In this document: in pieces, positions 47,609-57,754 of the stretch
Layout: every line of letters begins with the position of its first letter
How positions within the stretch are numbered: the stretch's first letter is position 1
Assembly: GCA_013306675.1 (NCBI GenBank)
Contig: JABLUY010000132.1
Coordinates: 1 to 64,000, forward strand
DNA: 64,000 bases
Reading direction: 5' to 3'
DNA from: Thraustochytrium sp. TN22
Lineage: Eukaryota > Sar > Bigyra > Thraustochytrida > Thraustochytriidae
The notes under the pieces: generated by a model
Databases searched by the model: none
Seen by the model: the letters and a program-made list of their open reading frames with translations, nothing else
Told to the model about the DNA's origin: nothing
Program-made: the position numbers and the translations under genes

Positions 47609-49054
47609 ATGAGCGGGGCCTCGATGCAGACTGCAACGGCGCGCGAGTTCGCGAGCAAGTTCACGACGTTCGTGGACGGTAGCCCGACGCCGTTCCACTG
47701 CGTGGCGCAGGCGGTGCGGCGGCTGGAGGCGTGTGGGTTCGAGCGTCTGCGCGAGGATACGATCTGGAAGGGCAAGGTGGAGACGCAGGGCAAGTACTAC
47801 TACACGCGCAACGCGAGCACCCTGGTGGCCTTCACGGTCGGCGGCAAGTTCGCGGCGGGGGAGCGCTTCAAGGTGGTGGGCGCGCACACCGACTCGCCGG
47901 CGCTCAAGGTCAAGCCCGTGTCGAAGCGGTCCAAGAATGGCTACCTGCAGCTGGGCGCCGAGTGCTACGGCGGCGGGCTCTGGCACACGTGGTTCGACCG
48001 TGACCTGGGCGTGGCGGGGCGCGCGATTGTGCGCACGGGCGAGGGCGCCTACAAGGAGGCGCTGCTGCACGTAAACAAGCCCGTGCTGCGCGTGCCGAAC
48101 CTTGCCATCCATTTGCAGTCTGCCAGCGAGCGCAGCGCCTTTGCCTTCAACAAGGAGGACAACATGACGCCCGTGCTGGGTCTCGTGAATGAGGCGCTCA
48201 ACAAGGAGACCGAGGGCGCCGACGAGGGCAGCGCCAAGGCGGGCGGCCTCGACAAGCGCCACGCGCCCGAGTTCCTCGGCCTCCTGGCCACGGAAATCGG
48301 CTGCAGCCCGGAGGACATTGTCGACCTCGAGCTTACGCTCGCCGACACGCAGGGCGCCACCATCGGCGGTCTGGACGACGCATTCATCTTCAGCCCGCGC
48401 CTCGACAACCAGATGCACTGCTTCACCGGCATTGAGGCGCTCGCTGACTTTGCCACGGATGCCAACCTCGCCGAGGACTCGGCCGTCTCTGTCCTTGTGC
48501 TCTTCGACCACGAGGAGTGCGGCTCGCAGAGCAACGTCGGCGCCGGCTCGCCCATTATGCGCGACGCCGTCGAGCGCATCTCGCACTGCTTCGTCAAGGA
48601 CGGCGATCTCGAGTCCTTCCGTGTCGGCCTCGCCAAGTCCTTCCTCATCTCTGCCGACGGCGCCCATGCCGTGCACCCCAACTACGCCTCGAAGCACGAG
48701 CAGAACCACAGCCCCAAGATGAACGCCGGCACCGTCATCAAGACCAACGACAACCAGCGCTATGCAACCAACGCCGTCACGGGCTTTTTCGTGCGCGAGC
48801 TCGCCCGCCGCCACGAGCTCCCCATCCAGGAGTTCGTCGTTCGCAACGACTGCCCCTGCGGCACCACGATTGGCCCTATCGTCGCCGCCAACACTGGCAT
48901 CCGCACCGTCGACCTTGGCGTCGCCCAACTCTCCATGCACTCCATCCGCGAGCAGTGCGCAGTCCAGGACCTCTTCACCAACTACAAGCTCCTCGGCGCC
49001 TTTTTCAAGGATGGCAATGCCGTCCTCGACTCCATCGCCCGCGCCGATCTCTAA
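47609..49054 (+). CDS. DNPEP: Aspartyl aminopeptidase (M18)
   Basis: A 481-residue single-exon protein covering the whole M18 family. Metal-site motifs are present: GAHTDSPAL, IFSPRLDNQMHCF, LFDHEECGSQS, ISADGAHAVHPNY and the late RNDCPCGTTIGP and QLSMHSIREQC segments. These are zinc ligands and catalytic residues of the dodecameric enzyme, which removes N-terminal Asp or Glu from peptides in the cytosol or, in fungi, the vacuole. No presequence is seen. ATG at 47609 gives the normal family start (FTTFVDGSPTPFHCVA near residue 20). Confidence 0.96.
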   Translation: MSGASMQTATAREFASKFTTFVDGSPTPFHCVAQAVRRLEACGFERLREDTIWKGKVETQGKYYYTRNASTLVAFTVGGKFAAGERFKVVGAHTDSPALKVKPVSKRSKNGYLQLGAECYGGGLWHTWFDRDLGVAGRAIVRTGEGAYKEALLHVNKPVLRVPNLAIHLQSASERSAFAFNKEDNMTPVLGLVNEALNKETEGADEGSAKAGGLDKRHAPEFLGLLATEIGCSPEDIVDLELTLADTQGATIGGLDDAFIFSPRLDNQMHCFTGIEALADFATDANLAEDSAVSVLVLFDHEECGSQSNVGAGSPIMRDAVERISHCFVKDGDLESFRVGLAKSFLISADGAHAVHPNYASKHEQNHSPKMNAGTVIKTNDNQRYATNAVTGFFVRELARRHELPIQEFVVRNDCPCGTTIGPIVAANTGIRTVDLGVAQLSMHSIREQCAVQDLFTNYKLLGAFFKDGNAVLDSIARADL

Positions 49055-49987
49055 TAACTAAAGAAAGATAAATGGAACACGTTGCGCCCAGCAAGGCAAG
49101 GCGCTCATTCCAAGTTTCAAGTTGAAGCACGAAAAGAGAGATGGATGCGCCGCCCAGCAAGGCGCTCATTCCGAGTTTCAAGTTCCGCAACGGCGTCGTA
49201 CCGCAGGTCCGGTCCGTGGCGGCGGCGTCCTCCTCGACGCTGAGGCTGTCGTCAGCCAGCGCACAGCCGACCTGACCGGCCTGCCTCTTCCTCAGCATGG
49301 AGCCCCCTCGACGATGATGAGCCTCTGCACTTGCGAAGAAACAGGTTCGGCTCGGAACTAGCCTCCGACCCGGTCAGCAAACTTACATGGCGAAAAAAAA
49401 GCCACGCCTCGTGCTGCAGGCTGCGCGCTGCAGCGTCAGACTGTCGTGGGTTGGACAGAGCGAAATCGTGAACCTAAGCCAGGTTCCGCGGAGGCGCTGC
49501 CGGCGACTGATCGGCCTGCCAGCTTGCGATCATCTGGTACGCACGCACAACACCACCACACGAGAGTCTCGAGACGCAAGGAGACAGACAGCGGGACGGG
49601 ACAGGAGTGTCCCGTAGCCTCAGAATCTCAGGCAGAACTGGCGCCTGGACGAGTCTTGGGAACTTTGCTTTTTACAACAATGAAGCAGCACCGAGCGATA
49701 CGCTGGCAGGCGTTGCGTGCGGTCGTGTGGCCAACCGCACGCCGCGCGGGCGCATAGCCGGCTTGCTCCAAGTTGGTGTGGTCCGGGCGGTCGCGCAAGA
49801 GTCACTGAGGCTGGAAGGAACGTGCAACCTGTGCCTCGCTGGCTCGCGCACCGGCCGCGGCGCTGCGAAGGGCGACGGGCTGGCATAACCCGAACGACGC
49901 TCGAGCCTGTAACCAGCAGACCACCCAGCCCGGAAAGCGAGCGAGCAAGCGAGCGAGGGAGCGAGCGAGTGAAAGCAAGCAAGCAAG
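49055..49987. other. Spacer after the aminopeptidase
   Basis: About 930 bp, less GC-rich. It has two copies of a CGCCCAGCAAGGCGCTCATT segment (49084-49122 with a small insertion, 49151-49184) and GAGC repeats near 49939-49968 before the next gene. No gene seen. Confidence 0.55.
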
Positions 49988-50260
49988 ATGGCGCTCAAGG
50001 GTCATGGTCATAATGAAATGCCGCAGCAGCGCGACGTGCCCATGGGCGTCCCGGTCGAGCCGCGTGGCGACCCGCGCCTGCATGGGCACAATCTGCAGGG
50101 CCCGGTGATCTTGCACGAGGAGCACTATTGTGGCAAGTGGAGCCTCTGCATCGCGCTTAGCACCTGCTTCCTCGTTGGCCCTTTCTGCCTCTGCTGCCCA
50201 TTTGACAAGCGCACCGTCGCCATCGACCAGGCCACTGGCCGCAAGATCCACCTGAGCTAA
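49988..50260 (+). CDS. Small Cys-rich membrane protein (90 residues)
   Basis: A 90-residue single-exon frame with good coding composition. A polar, His/Pro-rich N-terminal half is followed by HEEHYCGKWSLCIALSTCFLVGPFCLCCPFDKRTVAI. That gives one hydrophobic helix with five cysteines and a CCPFDKR turn. Small proteins with a GPF-CCP-D membrane segment are known from several protist groups, without known function. It sits in about 930 and 440 bp spacers. I cannot name a family with certainty. Confidence 0.6.
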   Translation: MALKGHGHNEMPQQRDVPMGVPVEPRGDPRLHGHNLQGPVILHEEHYCGKWSLCIALSTCFLVGPFCLCCPFDKRTVAIDQATGRKIHLS

Positions 50261-50696
50261 ACGAAGAGCAGATCCCAGGAGCGAGGAGAGCGCCGGCCCC
50301 CATTTCCTTCGCGCCGTCGTTCACGATCCCAACGATGTACAGTACCAGTAGTAGAAAAGAGATTTCTCACGACCTGTAGTAGCAGACCAACTGCTTGAGT
50401 CATCCTTGCTGTTCCTCTTGCCGACGCTTGCCGACCAGCGTCGTGTGGCGTGGTTCGATTGGTCCTCGGACGCTGTCGCTCACGTCCCTCACCAGACTTC
50501 TTCTGTAGGCTAGTGGTCCCATGGCCGCGTTTAACGACGGCCAGCAGTGCCAGTGGCGCAGCACACGAGAGAGAGCTCATCAAGCTCAAGCGCAGAACCC
50601 CATCTCTGGCGCCAGTGCGCACGGCGCCCGCGAGACGCTTGGGGGCGGGCCACCACGGCGCCGGCGCATGCGCTGAAGCCGACGCTCGTGGCGGCG
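50261..50696. other. Spacer before the TPR/HECT_2-like gene
   Basis: About 440 bp, the 3' flank of the small membrane protein and upstream region of the next gene. Nothing specific is recognised. Confidence 0.5.
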
Positions 50697-52997
50697 ATGA
50701 GCAACACGGCGGAGTCGCCGGCCGACATGGCCGCGGCGCTGCGCAGCGAGGGCAACGCGGCGCTTGGGCGCGGCGACGCGCGCGAGGCGACACGCTGCTA
50801 TGAGGCGGCCGTCGCAGCGGACGAGACGTGCTACTTGTCGTGGTCGAACCTCTCGCATGCGCAGCTGCAGCAGGGCAAGGTGCAGGATGCCGTGCAGAGC
50901 GCTTTCGCCTGCCTGCAGCACGCGCCGGACGACTTCGTCAAGGGGTGGCTGCGGCTCGCGCGCGCCGCGCATGAGGCCGATGACAACGGCCTCGCGTCCA
51001 AGGCCATCATGGAGGCTGGCCGGCGCTGTGGCGCGTCAGAGAAGGAGGCCAAGCAGGTTCAGGCCTTTGCCGCGAGCCTCGGGCTCGTGGAGGCTGGAGC
51101 GGCCGTCGACGAGCTCCGCCAGGCCGCTGCCGCGCACGCTACCGCGTTGCAAGCCAGAGAGCAGGCTGAGAGATGCGTCCGCGAGGCGCAGGCGTCCATC
51201 TCGCGCGAGGAGGTCGAAGACCTGGAGCGCAAGCGGCAGGACCTCGTGCAGGCGTCCACCTCGCTCGCCGCAGCCGCAACCGCGCCTGCAGCGCCGGTGT
51301 CAGCGCAAGCTTCCGAGTCCGCCGCCAAGGTGCACATCGCCGAAGAGGGCGCGCCTTTATCCAGCTTTCAGGTTCTGCTGGACGCTCGCCGCGCCTCGGA
51401 CGATGCGCAGACTCTCGTGGTCGACTACGAAATCGCCGGCGTGCTCAAGGCCGACGGCCCAAGGCCCGCGCCAGATCGAAGCGCCGATTTTATCGGTCTG
51501 TACGCCTACGAGGTGCGCGACGCCGAGGAATACTGGAACTTGGAGACCGACCTGGGCGATGCACGCGCCGGCACGGTGCGAATGCGCCGTCCGCGCCAGC
51601 AGGGTCTCTTCGAGTTCCGCTACATGGCTGACCAGGGACGTCGCTGCGCCGGCCGCTCGCAGATCATCGAGATTCGTGGCGCGGACTTTGCGCCCTGCGT
51701 GCAGGGCAAGGACCCCCTGCCTCCCTTCATGCTGCTCAAGGAGCCCAACCTGCTCTGCTACTGGCTGTACATGCCGCTGCAGGCGCTTCCAGACGGCGCA
51801 CGCAGACCTGATCTGGCCGGGACCAACCTCCCGGCGAAGCGCATGACGGACAACCCGGACCCGCGAATCCCGACGCTCACCGTGGACGAGAAGGTCCACG
51901 TGCGCGTCCTAGCGCCGCGCCGCGCCGTGAATCTCGACGCGACGCAAAAGGACAGCCAGCACCTCGTGCCGTACCTCGGCCTCTCTGTGGACGAGCAGGT
52001 CGACTTGGATCGCAGCACGCTGAGCTTTCACAATGGCGACTTCCTCGCGGCGCGCCTCGCCTTTAGCAACATGTTCACGGCCGCCAACGCGCGCCAGCAG
52101 CGCCAGCTATTGCACCCGGCGCCGGCCGAGCTGGACAGAGACTTCTTTTCGCAGGGCCTTCTCTGCCGTAAGTGCGGCGCACGAGTCTGCGAACCGCTCG
52201 AGAACGTGCAACAGGCGCCGCTCATGCCATGGACCGAGATGCTCGAGCACCTCACTTGCGTGCCCCCCGAGACGTACGAGCAATCGGCCCAAGAAGGCGC
52301 CGCCGCCACGCGCGCCTTTCGCGCCGAAGCCGTCACCGCTCGAAAGGGGGTTCTGCTTTTGGACGAGGCCTACGTCGACGTGAGCTGCGACGACCTCGTG
52401 CCCGGTGCTGTGGCGCTCTGCCAGGAACTTGCCGCCGTCCACGAAGCCGTGGACGACGCCAGTCGCGCCGAGGCGCATCTGGTGCGCCGCGCCGTGGGGT
52501 GCGCCGGTTGCTCCAGCTGGCTCGGCGACGCCGTGCTGCCCGTGAGCGCCCAGGATGCTGTCGCGTGCAAGGAGGCGCGCCTCTTCAAGCACTGCGTGCG
52601 GACGGCGGACGGCGCGCCGGCCCTGGGTCCTGCGTACGACGATTTCGCCGGCGCGGTCGTGGGCGCCAAGCTCGCCCGCCTCAGCGAGACACACGAGGTG
52701 CGCACGGTGTTGGCGCGGGACGCGGAGGGCCGCGCCCTGCGTCTGCAGCTGTGGACGACCGACTCCTGGGTGCGCACCAATGAGACCGGGCCCGAGATGA
52801 TCCCAGTGCTCAAGGTCACCTTTCGCTCGCAGGCCGCCGCCGAGGGCGTCGACCCGCAGCTAGGCATCCTCACGCTCACCGCTGCGCACCTGGACGCGCT
52901 CACTGCGGCGCTACACAAGTCCAACACGTGGTTGCCGCCTTCAGCGCGCCAGCTTCGCGAGGACCTAGATGAGCGCTTCGGGTTTCTGCTCTGGTAG
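50697..52997 (+). CDS. TPR protein with SKICH-like and HECT_2 (UBE3D-like) regions
   Basis: A 766-residue single-exon protein. Residues 1-120 are TPR helices (LRSEGNAALGRGDAREATRCYEAAV). A coiled-coil stretch follows (residues about 150-200). At about 245-350 lies a beta-rich region with DFIGLYAYEV and GLFEFRYMADQGR, like a SKICH domain. The C-terminal part has LLCRKCGARVCEPL, LMPWTEMLEHLTC, GCAGCSSWLGDA and RLFKHCV, matching the cysteine pairs and short motifs of HECT_2/UBE3D proteins that bind E2 enzymes. This suggests a ubiquitin-linked adaptor. The domain mix is my reading of motifs, not a database match. Start ATG 50697 precedes the first TPR. It is convergent with the next gene, 133 bp apart. 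Confidence 0.7.
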   Translation: MSNTAESPADMAAALRSEGNAALGRGDAREATRCYEAAVAADETCYLSWSNLSHAQLQQGKVQDAVQSAFACLQHAPDDFVKGWLRLARAAHEADDNGLASKAIMEAGRRCGASEKEAKQVQAFAASLGLVEAGAAVDELRQAAAAHATALQAREQAERCVREAQASISREEVEDLERKRQDLVQASTSLAAAATAPAAPVSAQASESAAKVHIAEEGAPLSSFQVLLDARRASDDAQTLVVDYEIAGVLKADGPRPAPDRSADFIGLYAYEVRDAEEYWNLETDLGDARAGTVRMRRPRQQGLFEFRYMADQGRRCAGRSQIIEIRGADFAPCVQGKDPLPPFMLLKEPNLLCYWLYMPLQALPDGARRPDLAGTNLPAKRMTDNPDPRIPTLTVDEKVHVRVLAPRRAVNLDATQKDSQHLVPYLGLSVDEQVDLDRSTLSFHNGDFLAARLAFSNMFTAANARQQRQLLHPAPAELDRDFFSQGLLCRKCGARVCEPLENVQQAPLMPWTEMLEHLTCVPPETYEQSAQEGAAATRAFRAEAVTARKGVLLLDEAYVDVSCDDLVPGAVALCQELAAVHEAVDDASRAEAHLVRRAVGCAGCSSWLGDAVLPVSAQDAVACKEARLFKHCVRTADGAPALGPAYDDFAGAVVGAKLARLSETHEVRTVLARDAEGRALRLQLWTTDSWVRTNETGPEMIPVLKVTFRSQAAAEGVDPQLGILTLTAAHLDALTAALHKSNTWLPPSARQLREDLDERFGFLLW

Positions 52998-53130
52998 ATT
53001 TTTGGGGGGGAGAGGGGGTTGCACGATGTGAATTTTCTCGCTGTCCTCCAGCATGTCTTTGGCGATGCCATCTTGCTCCTGGACAAGGAAGGCAAAAAGG
53101 AAGGTGGACAGCATGTTGATAATCAAGCTC

Positions 53131-55005
53131 TCACTTCTTCTTCTTCTTCTTCGGCGAGGCAGCGCCCGACTTCTTCTTCTTCGCGCCTCCGGCACCTGCC
53201 TTCTTCTTCTTGGCGCCGCCCGCTTTATTCTTGCCCTTCTTGGACGACTTCTTCTTGCCGCCCGCGGCCGCGGCAAGCGCCAATGCGCGCATTGGATCCC
53301 GGCGAAGAGCGCCACCGGGGCCAAGCATGTGCTTGATTGCGAGCTCGTAGGGCAGATCCTGCGGGGCCACGAGCACATTGTGCAGCGTCTCGGCCGACAC
53401 CTCGCCGGCAAGACCGCGGTCGTCGAAGCGGTCCAAGATAGCGCGGCACTCCTCGAGCTGGTTGCTCATTCGCTCCGAGATGTAGTGCACCTTGCCGTCT
53501 TGCGTGGTGAGCTTATGGGAGGGCGCGCGCTCACGCGCCGCGGCGTCCAACACATCCACCTCCTTGTCCTCGGTGTCGCCCCAGGCGAACCGCGCGTCGC
53601 GCGCCTTGCTGCGCAGCGCAACAAGGCCGTCAGCCATCTTGGATTCCTCGGCGGCCTTAGATTCCCCGGCGGCCGCGTGTTCTGGGTCCGCGTACTTGGA
53701 CTCCGACTCCGAGTCGTGCTCGGGCGTCTGGTCATCCACGACCTCCTCATCACTCGCGCTCTCCGGCGTCTCGGGCGCCGCGCCGCGACCCTCGAGGACG
53801 CGACGCTGAGGCGCCTTGTGTGCAGGCGCGACGTGGCGAAAGCGCATCGGTGGCTGGACAAAGGCAGGCCCGCTGGGCCCCGAAAAGGAGTTTGCGCGCC
53901 GGGCTGGCACTGCGGATCGTGGTCTCCGCAGCTGCTCGGCCGTGCTTGCGGAATGCTGACGGTATGGATGTCCGCCGGGCAACTGCGAGGCGGCCGCTGC
54001 GGACTCGAAGCTCTGCAGGTTGCGCTCCATGCGCGACCGCCGCGCGCTCTCGCTGTCATCCTCCACGCGCGCATCGCCGTCGGCATCGCCACCCTTGCTG
54101 TGGGCGGAAGGTCCTCGCTTGATGCCCATGGGCAACGTGGAGCCGCGGAGCAGCTTGCGCTTCTGCAGCACGTTCTCAAAGTCGCGCTCGCGGCGGTCGC
54201 GCTCGCGCTCCCAGTCCCGCAGTGCCTTGCGGACCTGCTCCTCTTGCGCGTTGTTGACCATCTCGCGCGTGCGCTTGGCGAGCCACATGTGCTCGAGCCA
54301 TTTCTCCGCGTCCTCGGCGGGCTCGTGTCGCGTAAAGGGCGTCGCTCCCTGACCGTACGCCTTGGCCGCCCCGGCAGCGCGCTCGCTGGCAATATGAATG
54401 GGCACAGATGGCGGCGCGCGAGCGCTCTGCGGCCGCCGCCCACGGGGCGGCAAGGTCTGGCCAGCTGGCGTCGATTCCTGCAGCAGGCGCTCGCGCGCCT
54501 GCTTTCCCACATGCGCCGCCATGGCCGACACGCGCAGGTCATGGTCGGACGCCTCCGGCCCACGCTTCATGGCTGCCGCCAGGCGGTCCAGCTGTTCGTC
54601 CAGGTCATTGTGCGTTCGCGAGTGCAGTCGCCTCGCATGCGCCTGGTACAAGTTGCGCTTGTGCAGCCCGACCAAGGGGTCGCCTGTGCCGTCGTTATTA
54701 GCGTAGTCGCTGCCAAGGCCGCCGACGCCGCCACCGCCGCCGCGGAGACGGTCGACGGCCGAAGTCGGCCGGGTCGGGCCTTGCTTCGCGCGCTCCAGGC
54801 TCGCTGCCCTCGCAGCCAGCGCCGTCTGCGGCGACGCCGACCACGGCCGCGCGCGCCGCGCGCCACCCGACGTCTCCATTGCGCTTTCGGTCGCTCCCCA
54901 AGGCTTTGTCCGCGCGCGGGTTTTGGCGAGCGCTCTTGCCATGATCACACAGGACGACGCGCGCCGAAGCCGTTGATGGAGGCTGGGAGGGACACCCTTG
55001 TCCAT
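53131..55005 (-). CDS. Unrecognised disordered protein with Lys-rich C-terminus
   Basis: A frame of 624 codons. Most is low-complexity Ala/Arg/Glu sequence with helical stretches (DAEKWLEHMWLAKRTREMV, ALRDWERERDRRERDFENVL), SASTAEQLRRPRSA-type pieces and an acidic Asp/Glu/Ser region. A more structured part near the end has KLTTQDGKVHYISERMSNQL and LAIKHMLGPGG. It ends with Lys clusters (KKKSSKKGKNK, SPKKKKKK). The start could be 55005 (MDKGVPP) or 54942 (MARALAK). No domain is recognised. A role with microtubules or nucleic acid is conceivable from the charge but not supported. Confidence 0.65.
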   Translation of the reverse strand: MDKGVPPSLHQRLRRASSCVIMARALAKTRARTKPWGATESAMETSGGARRARPWSASPQTALAARAASLERAKQGPTRPTSAVDRLRGGGGGVGGLGSDYANNDGTGDPLVGLHKRNLYQAHARRLHSRTHNDLDEQLDRLAAAMKRGPEASDHDLRVSAMAAHVGKQARERLLQESTPAGQTLPPRGRRPQSARAPPSVPIHIASERAAGAAKAYGQGATPFTRHEPAEDAEKWLEHMWLAKRTREMVNNAQEEQVRKALRDWERERDRRERDFENVLQKRKLLRGSTLPMGIKRGPSAHSKGGDADGDARVEDDSESARRSRMERNLQSFESAAAASQLPGGHPYRQHSASTAEQLRRPRSAVPARRANSFSGPSGPAFVQPPMRFRHVAPAHKAPQRRVLEGRGAAPETPESASDEEVVDDQTPEHDSESESKYADPEHAAAGESKAAEESKMADGLVALRSKARDARFAWGDTEDKEVDVLDAAARERAPSHKLTTQDGKVHYISERMSNQLEECRAILDRFDDRGLAGEVSAETLHNVLVAPQDLPYELAIKHMLGPGGALRRDPMRALALAAAAGGKKKSSKKGKNKAGGAKKKKAGAGGAKKKKSGAASPKKKKKK

Positions 55006-55446
55006 TCCCTCGTGCGGCGCGCGCCACGTATGGAGCGCGCGCCACGTATGGAGCACGCCTTGGAGGCGGGCAAGCGCGCGCGAGCGACCGCGCGAGCGAC
55101 CGCGCGGATTTGCCCCGCAAGCGCACTGCGCGTTTCACCGAGAGAGAGAGATCTGCAGGCGCATTCCCCGCCGAGTCAATAAATTCACTGGCACTGCCTG
55201 CTTCTTATCAAAATCAAAGACATCTTGATGGGGGGAGGGGGACGACGACCAGAAGTTCGCTTGTGCGCGTCAAAGAGCGACGTATGGTTGGCGCAGCCGG
55301 AACTACCCGCCCGCGAAATTCTCGTTCACTCGCACGTCGGACCGCTGGCGGGCTGGACGCTACAACGTTCATGGTCTCAACGATGTGCCGCACCTTGAAG
55401 GCAAACTCCATTGAACATCCAGGCTTTCGTAGTAACTTGACTAGCG
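55006..55446. other. Spacer between the Lys-rich gene and AP endonuclease
   Basis: About 440 bp. An 18-bp unit (GCGCGCCACGTATGGAGC) is present twice at 55019-55036 and 55037-55054, just upstream of the Lys-rich protein start. No gene seen. Confidence 0.55.
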
Positions 55447-56730
55447 TTAAAGGTCCCCCAAGCTCTTGACGGTAAGCGTGCAGGCGACCGGACAGTGGTC
55501 GCTGACGCCGACGGTGGGCTCGTGCAGGACATAGGTGTCGTGCAGACGAACGGGCAGGTCTGCGTTGTGGCCCGGTTCGGTTGCAGCCGCGGCCATGGCA
55601 CGCGGCATGCAAAAGTAGTCGAGGCGGTTGCCACGGTTGAAGGGACGGCCGTTGGTGCGCATGGACCAGTAGGTGAAATGGCCCAGCACGTCACCGTGCA
55701 GGTGGCGGAAGGCATCCACGTATCCCATCTCCTCGAGAAATTCGGTAAAGGACGCACGCTCCTCGGGCGTGCTGCCTGCGGTCTTGGGCACGTGCTTGGC
55801 CTCGGGGTTCCACACATCGAGGTCGCGGTGCGCAACGTTGAGGTCGCCGCACACGACACAGGGCACGCCGGTCTCGGTCGCCAAGTCGCGCAGGTAGGTG
55901 CGCAGGTCAAGGTCCCACTCCTTGGTGCGGTAGTCGAGGCGCTTGAGGTCTTGGCCGGCGTTGGGCACGTAGAGCGCGACGAGGTTGCAAAAGGGCAGGC
56001 GCAGTGTGATCGACCGGCCCTCGCCCTCGTGCTTGTCCAGACCAATTCCGTAGTCCACCGTGTACTGATCCGGCGCATACTTCTCCGATACGAAAATGGC
56101 CGTGCCGGCGTAGCCTTTCTTGACCGTGGAGCAGGACCAAAAGCTCTTGTAGCCCGGCAGAAGCGACTCGAACTCCTTGACGTGGGACTCCTGAATCTTT
56201 GTCTCCTGCAGACACACGACGTGCGGTTGCTCGTCCTCGACGAGCTTGGGCAGCGTTTCGGGCTGCTTGCGCACGAGCGCGCGCAGCCCATTCACGTTCC
56301 AAGTGAGCATCTTGAAGAGGTCCTCGTCCTCCGTCACGGGGGCGCGCTTGATCGGGTCGCGCGGGAACTCCGTTTTGCCGGCGTCGCGCTCGGCCGGTGT
56401 CTTGCGCGCCCGCTTGGGTGCGCCCCCCTTCGCATCCGCATCCGCATCCTCGCCGCCATCCTTCTTGGCCTTCTTCTTCTTGGTCGTCTTGCCCTCCGAG
56501 TCCTCGGCGGGCTCCGCCTCCTTCTTCGTCGCCTTGCGCTTCGGCTTGGCGGCCGCCGCCGGCGCGTCCTCCTCCTTGGCGGCCTTCTTGGCGCCGCGCT
56601 TCGCCTTGGGCTCGGCCTTGGCGTCGGCCGCCGCGGCCTGCGCCGGCTCGTTCTCCTCGGGCTCGGCCGCCTTGCTCGCGAGCGCGCGCGCCGCGCGCCG
56701 CGCCGCCGCGGTGGTTAGGCCGCCGCTCAT
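55447..56730 (-). CDS. APEX1: AP endonuclease (exonuclease III / APE1 family)
   Basis: A 427-residue single-exon protein. The first about 140 residues are a Lys/Ala/Glu-rich tail (repeats like KAKRGAKKAAKEED), probably a nuclear targeting and DNA-contact region. The catalytic domain then has LTWNVNGLRALV, VVCLQETKIQ, GYAGTAIFVS, LYVPNAGQDLKRLDYR, CGDLNVAHRDLDVWNP, RLDYFCMPR and GVSDHCPV. These carry the metal-binding Glu, the Asp-Asn pair and the catalytic Asp-His of APE1. The enzyme cuts DNA at abasic sites in base-excision repair. Start ATG 56730 fits the tail. It is divergent from DUF3228 with 285 bp between. Confidence 0.95.
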   Translation of the reverse strand: MSGGLTTAAARRAARALASKAAEPEENEPAQAAAADAKAEPKAKRGAKKAAKEEDAPAAAAKPKRKATKKEAEPAEDSEGKTTKKKKAKKDGGEDADADAKGGAPKRARKTPAERDAGKTEFPRDPIKRAPVTEDEDLFKMLTWNVNGLRALVRKQPETLPKLVEDEQPHVVCLQETKIQESHVKEFESLLPGYKSFWSCSTVKKGYAGTAIFVSEKYAPDQYTVDYGIGLDKHEGEGRSITLRLPFCNLVALYVPNAGQDLKRLDYRTKEWDLDLRTYLRDLATETGVPCVVCGDLNVAHRDLDVWNPEAKHVPKTAGSTPEERASFTEFLEEMGYVDAFRHLHGDVLGHFTYWSMRTNGRPFNRGNRLDYFCMPRAMAAAATEPGHNADLPVRLHDTYVLHEPTVGVSDHCPVACTLTVKSLGDL

Positions 56731-56989
56731 GGCTCCCTGGGCGGCCGCCGAGCGCCGCGCCGCCTGGCCCAGCGCGCGGCGCATGCACGGGCGCCGCCGC
56801 GCGGGCCCCGGCAGGCTTCGCCGCCCGCCCGCCGCTGCCGAGACGCCGCGCCGCGCGACCGACCGATCGGGGCGGGCGAGAGAGTTTTGCATGCCATGGC
56901 ATGCCATGCCCTGGCGCAGGAGGCAGAGCTCGTTGGCCGGGCGCTGCGCGCGCGAGACGCAGGCAGGCCGGGCGGCGGGTAGGCAAGCG

Positions 56990-57014
56990 GGCAGGCAGGC
57001 AGGCAGGCAGGCAG
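56990..57014. repeat. (GGCA)n tetranucleotide repeat
   Basis: Six GGCA units ending directly at the DUF3228 start codon, thus in its 5' UTR. Confidence 0.85.
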
Positions 57015-57015
57015 C

Positions 57016-57648
57016 ATGTCGGCGGCACGGCGGTTCGTGAGCCTGGACAAGTTCGCGTACAGGCAGTTCGCCGAGGCCGGCGGCAAGGAGCTGGGCGCGG
57101 CCGGCAAGATTGCCTTCGACAAGGCGGCCTTCGCGGCGCGCGTGAACGAGGAGATCGAGCGGCGCGGGGGCTTGGAGCAGTGCCTGGAGCCCGGGTACGC
57201 GCCGTTTTGCAAGCACGTCTTCATGGAGAACTTCTGCGGCGCGCAGGCGATCGACCTGCGCATCACGCCTGAGAACGAGCACATGCTCAAGTCTGCGTAC
57301 GAGGCGCGCCGCGAGGGCGAGCTGCCGGTGCTGCAGCGGCACTTTCTGGCAAGCGACATTGGCGAGATCCCTCAGGCGTCCGCTCTGGACATCATCCTCT
57401 ATTCGCGCGAGCAGATCAACAAGGAGAACGAGGCCATGGGCGACGCCGGCGATCCGCACGAGACTGCGCCGTGGGGCATCATCTCCATCAAGCCGCAAGA
57501 CGAGATGCGCGAGCTGCCCATGCAACCCATCACCATGCTGCGCAATGCGCTTGGCAAGGACGAGGGCGGGTCCGGCGTCAAGCTCGATAAGGAGGCCTAC
57601 CTGGCGAGCGTGGCCTACTGGAGCGAGCATGCTGTCATTCGATTCTGA
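57016..57648 (+). CDS. DUF3228 family protein
   Basis: A 210-residue single-exon protein. It reads FVSLDKFAYRQFAEAGG, then EPGYAPFCKHVFMENF, ITPENEHMLKSAYEARREGELPVLQRHF, ASALDIILYSREQINKENEA and WGIISIKPQDEMRELPMQPITMLRNALGKDEGGSGV. This matches the DUF3228 family, found in algae, plants and some bacteria, without known biochemical role. No signal peptide or membrane segment is seen. The start ATG follows a GGCA array. It is convergent with the kinesin-like gene, 106 bp apart. Confidence 0.88.
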   Translation: MSAARRFVSLDKFAYRQFAEAGGKELGAAGKIAFDKAAFAARVNEEIERRGGLEQCLEPGYAPFCKHVFMENFCGAQAIDLRITPENEHMLKSAYEARREGELPVLQRHFLASDIGEIPQASALDIILYSREQINKENEAMGDAGDPHETAPWGIISIKPQDEMRELPMQPITMLRNALGKDEGGSGVKLDKEAYLASVAYWSEHAVIRF

Positions 57649-57754
57649 TTTTGAAGAGAGCAATCATGACAATGTTACTGATACGGATGAGGGCTTGGAG
57701 GACAGGATGCTGCTGCCTGCCTGCTGCTGCTGCTGCTGTAGCTGCTGCTGCATC

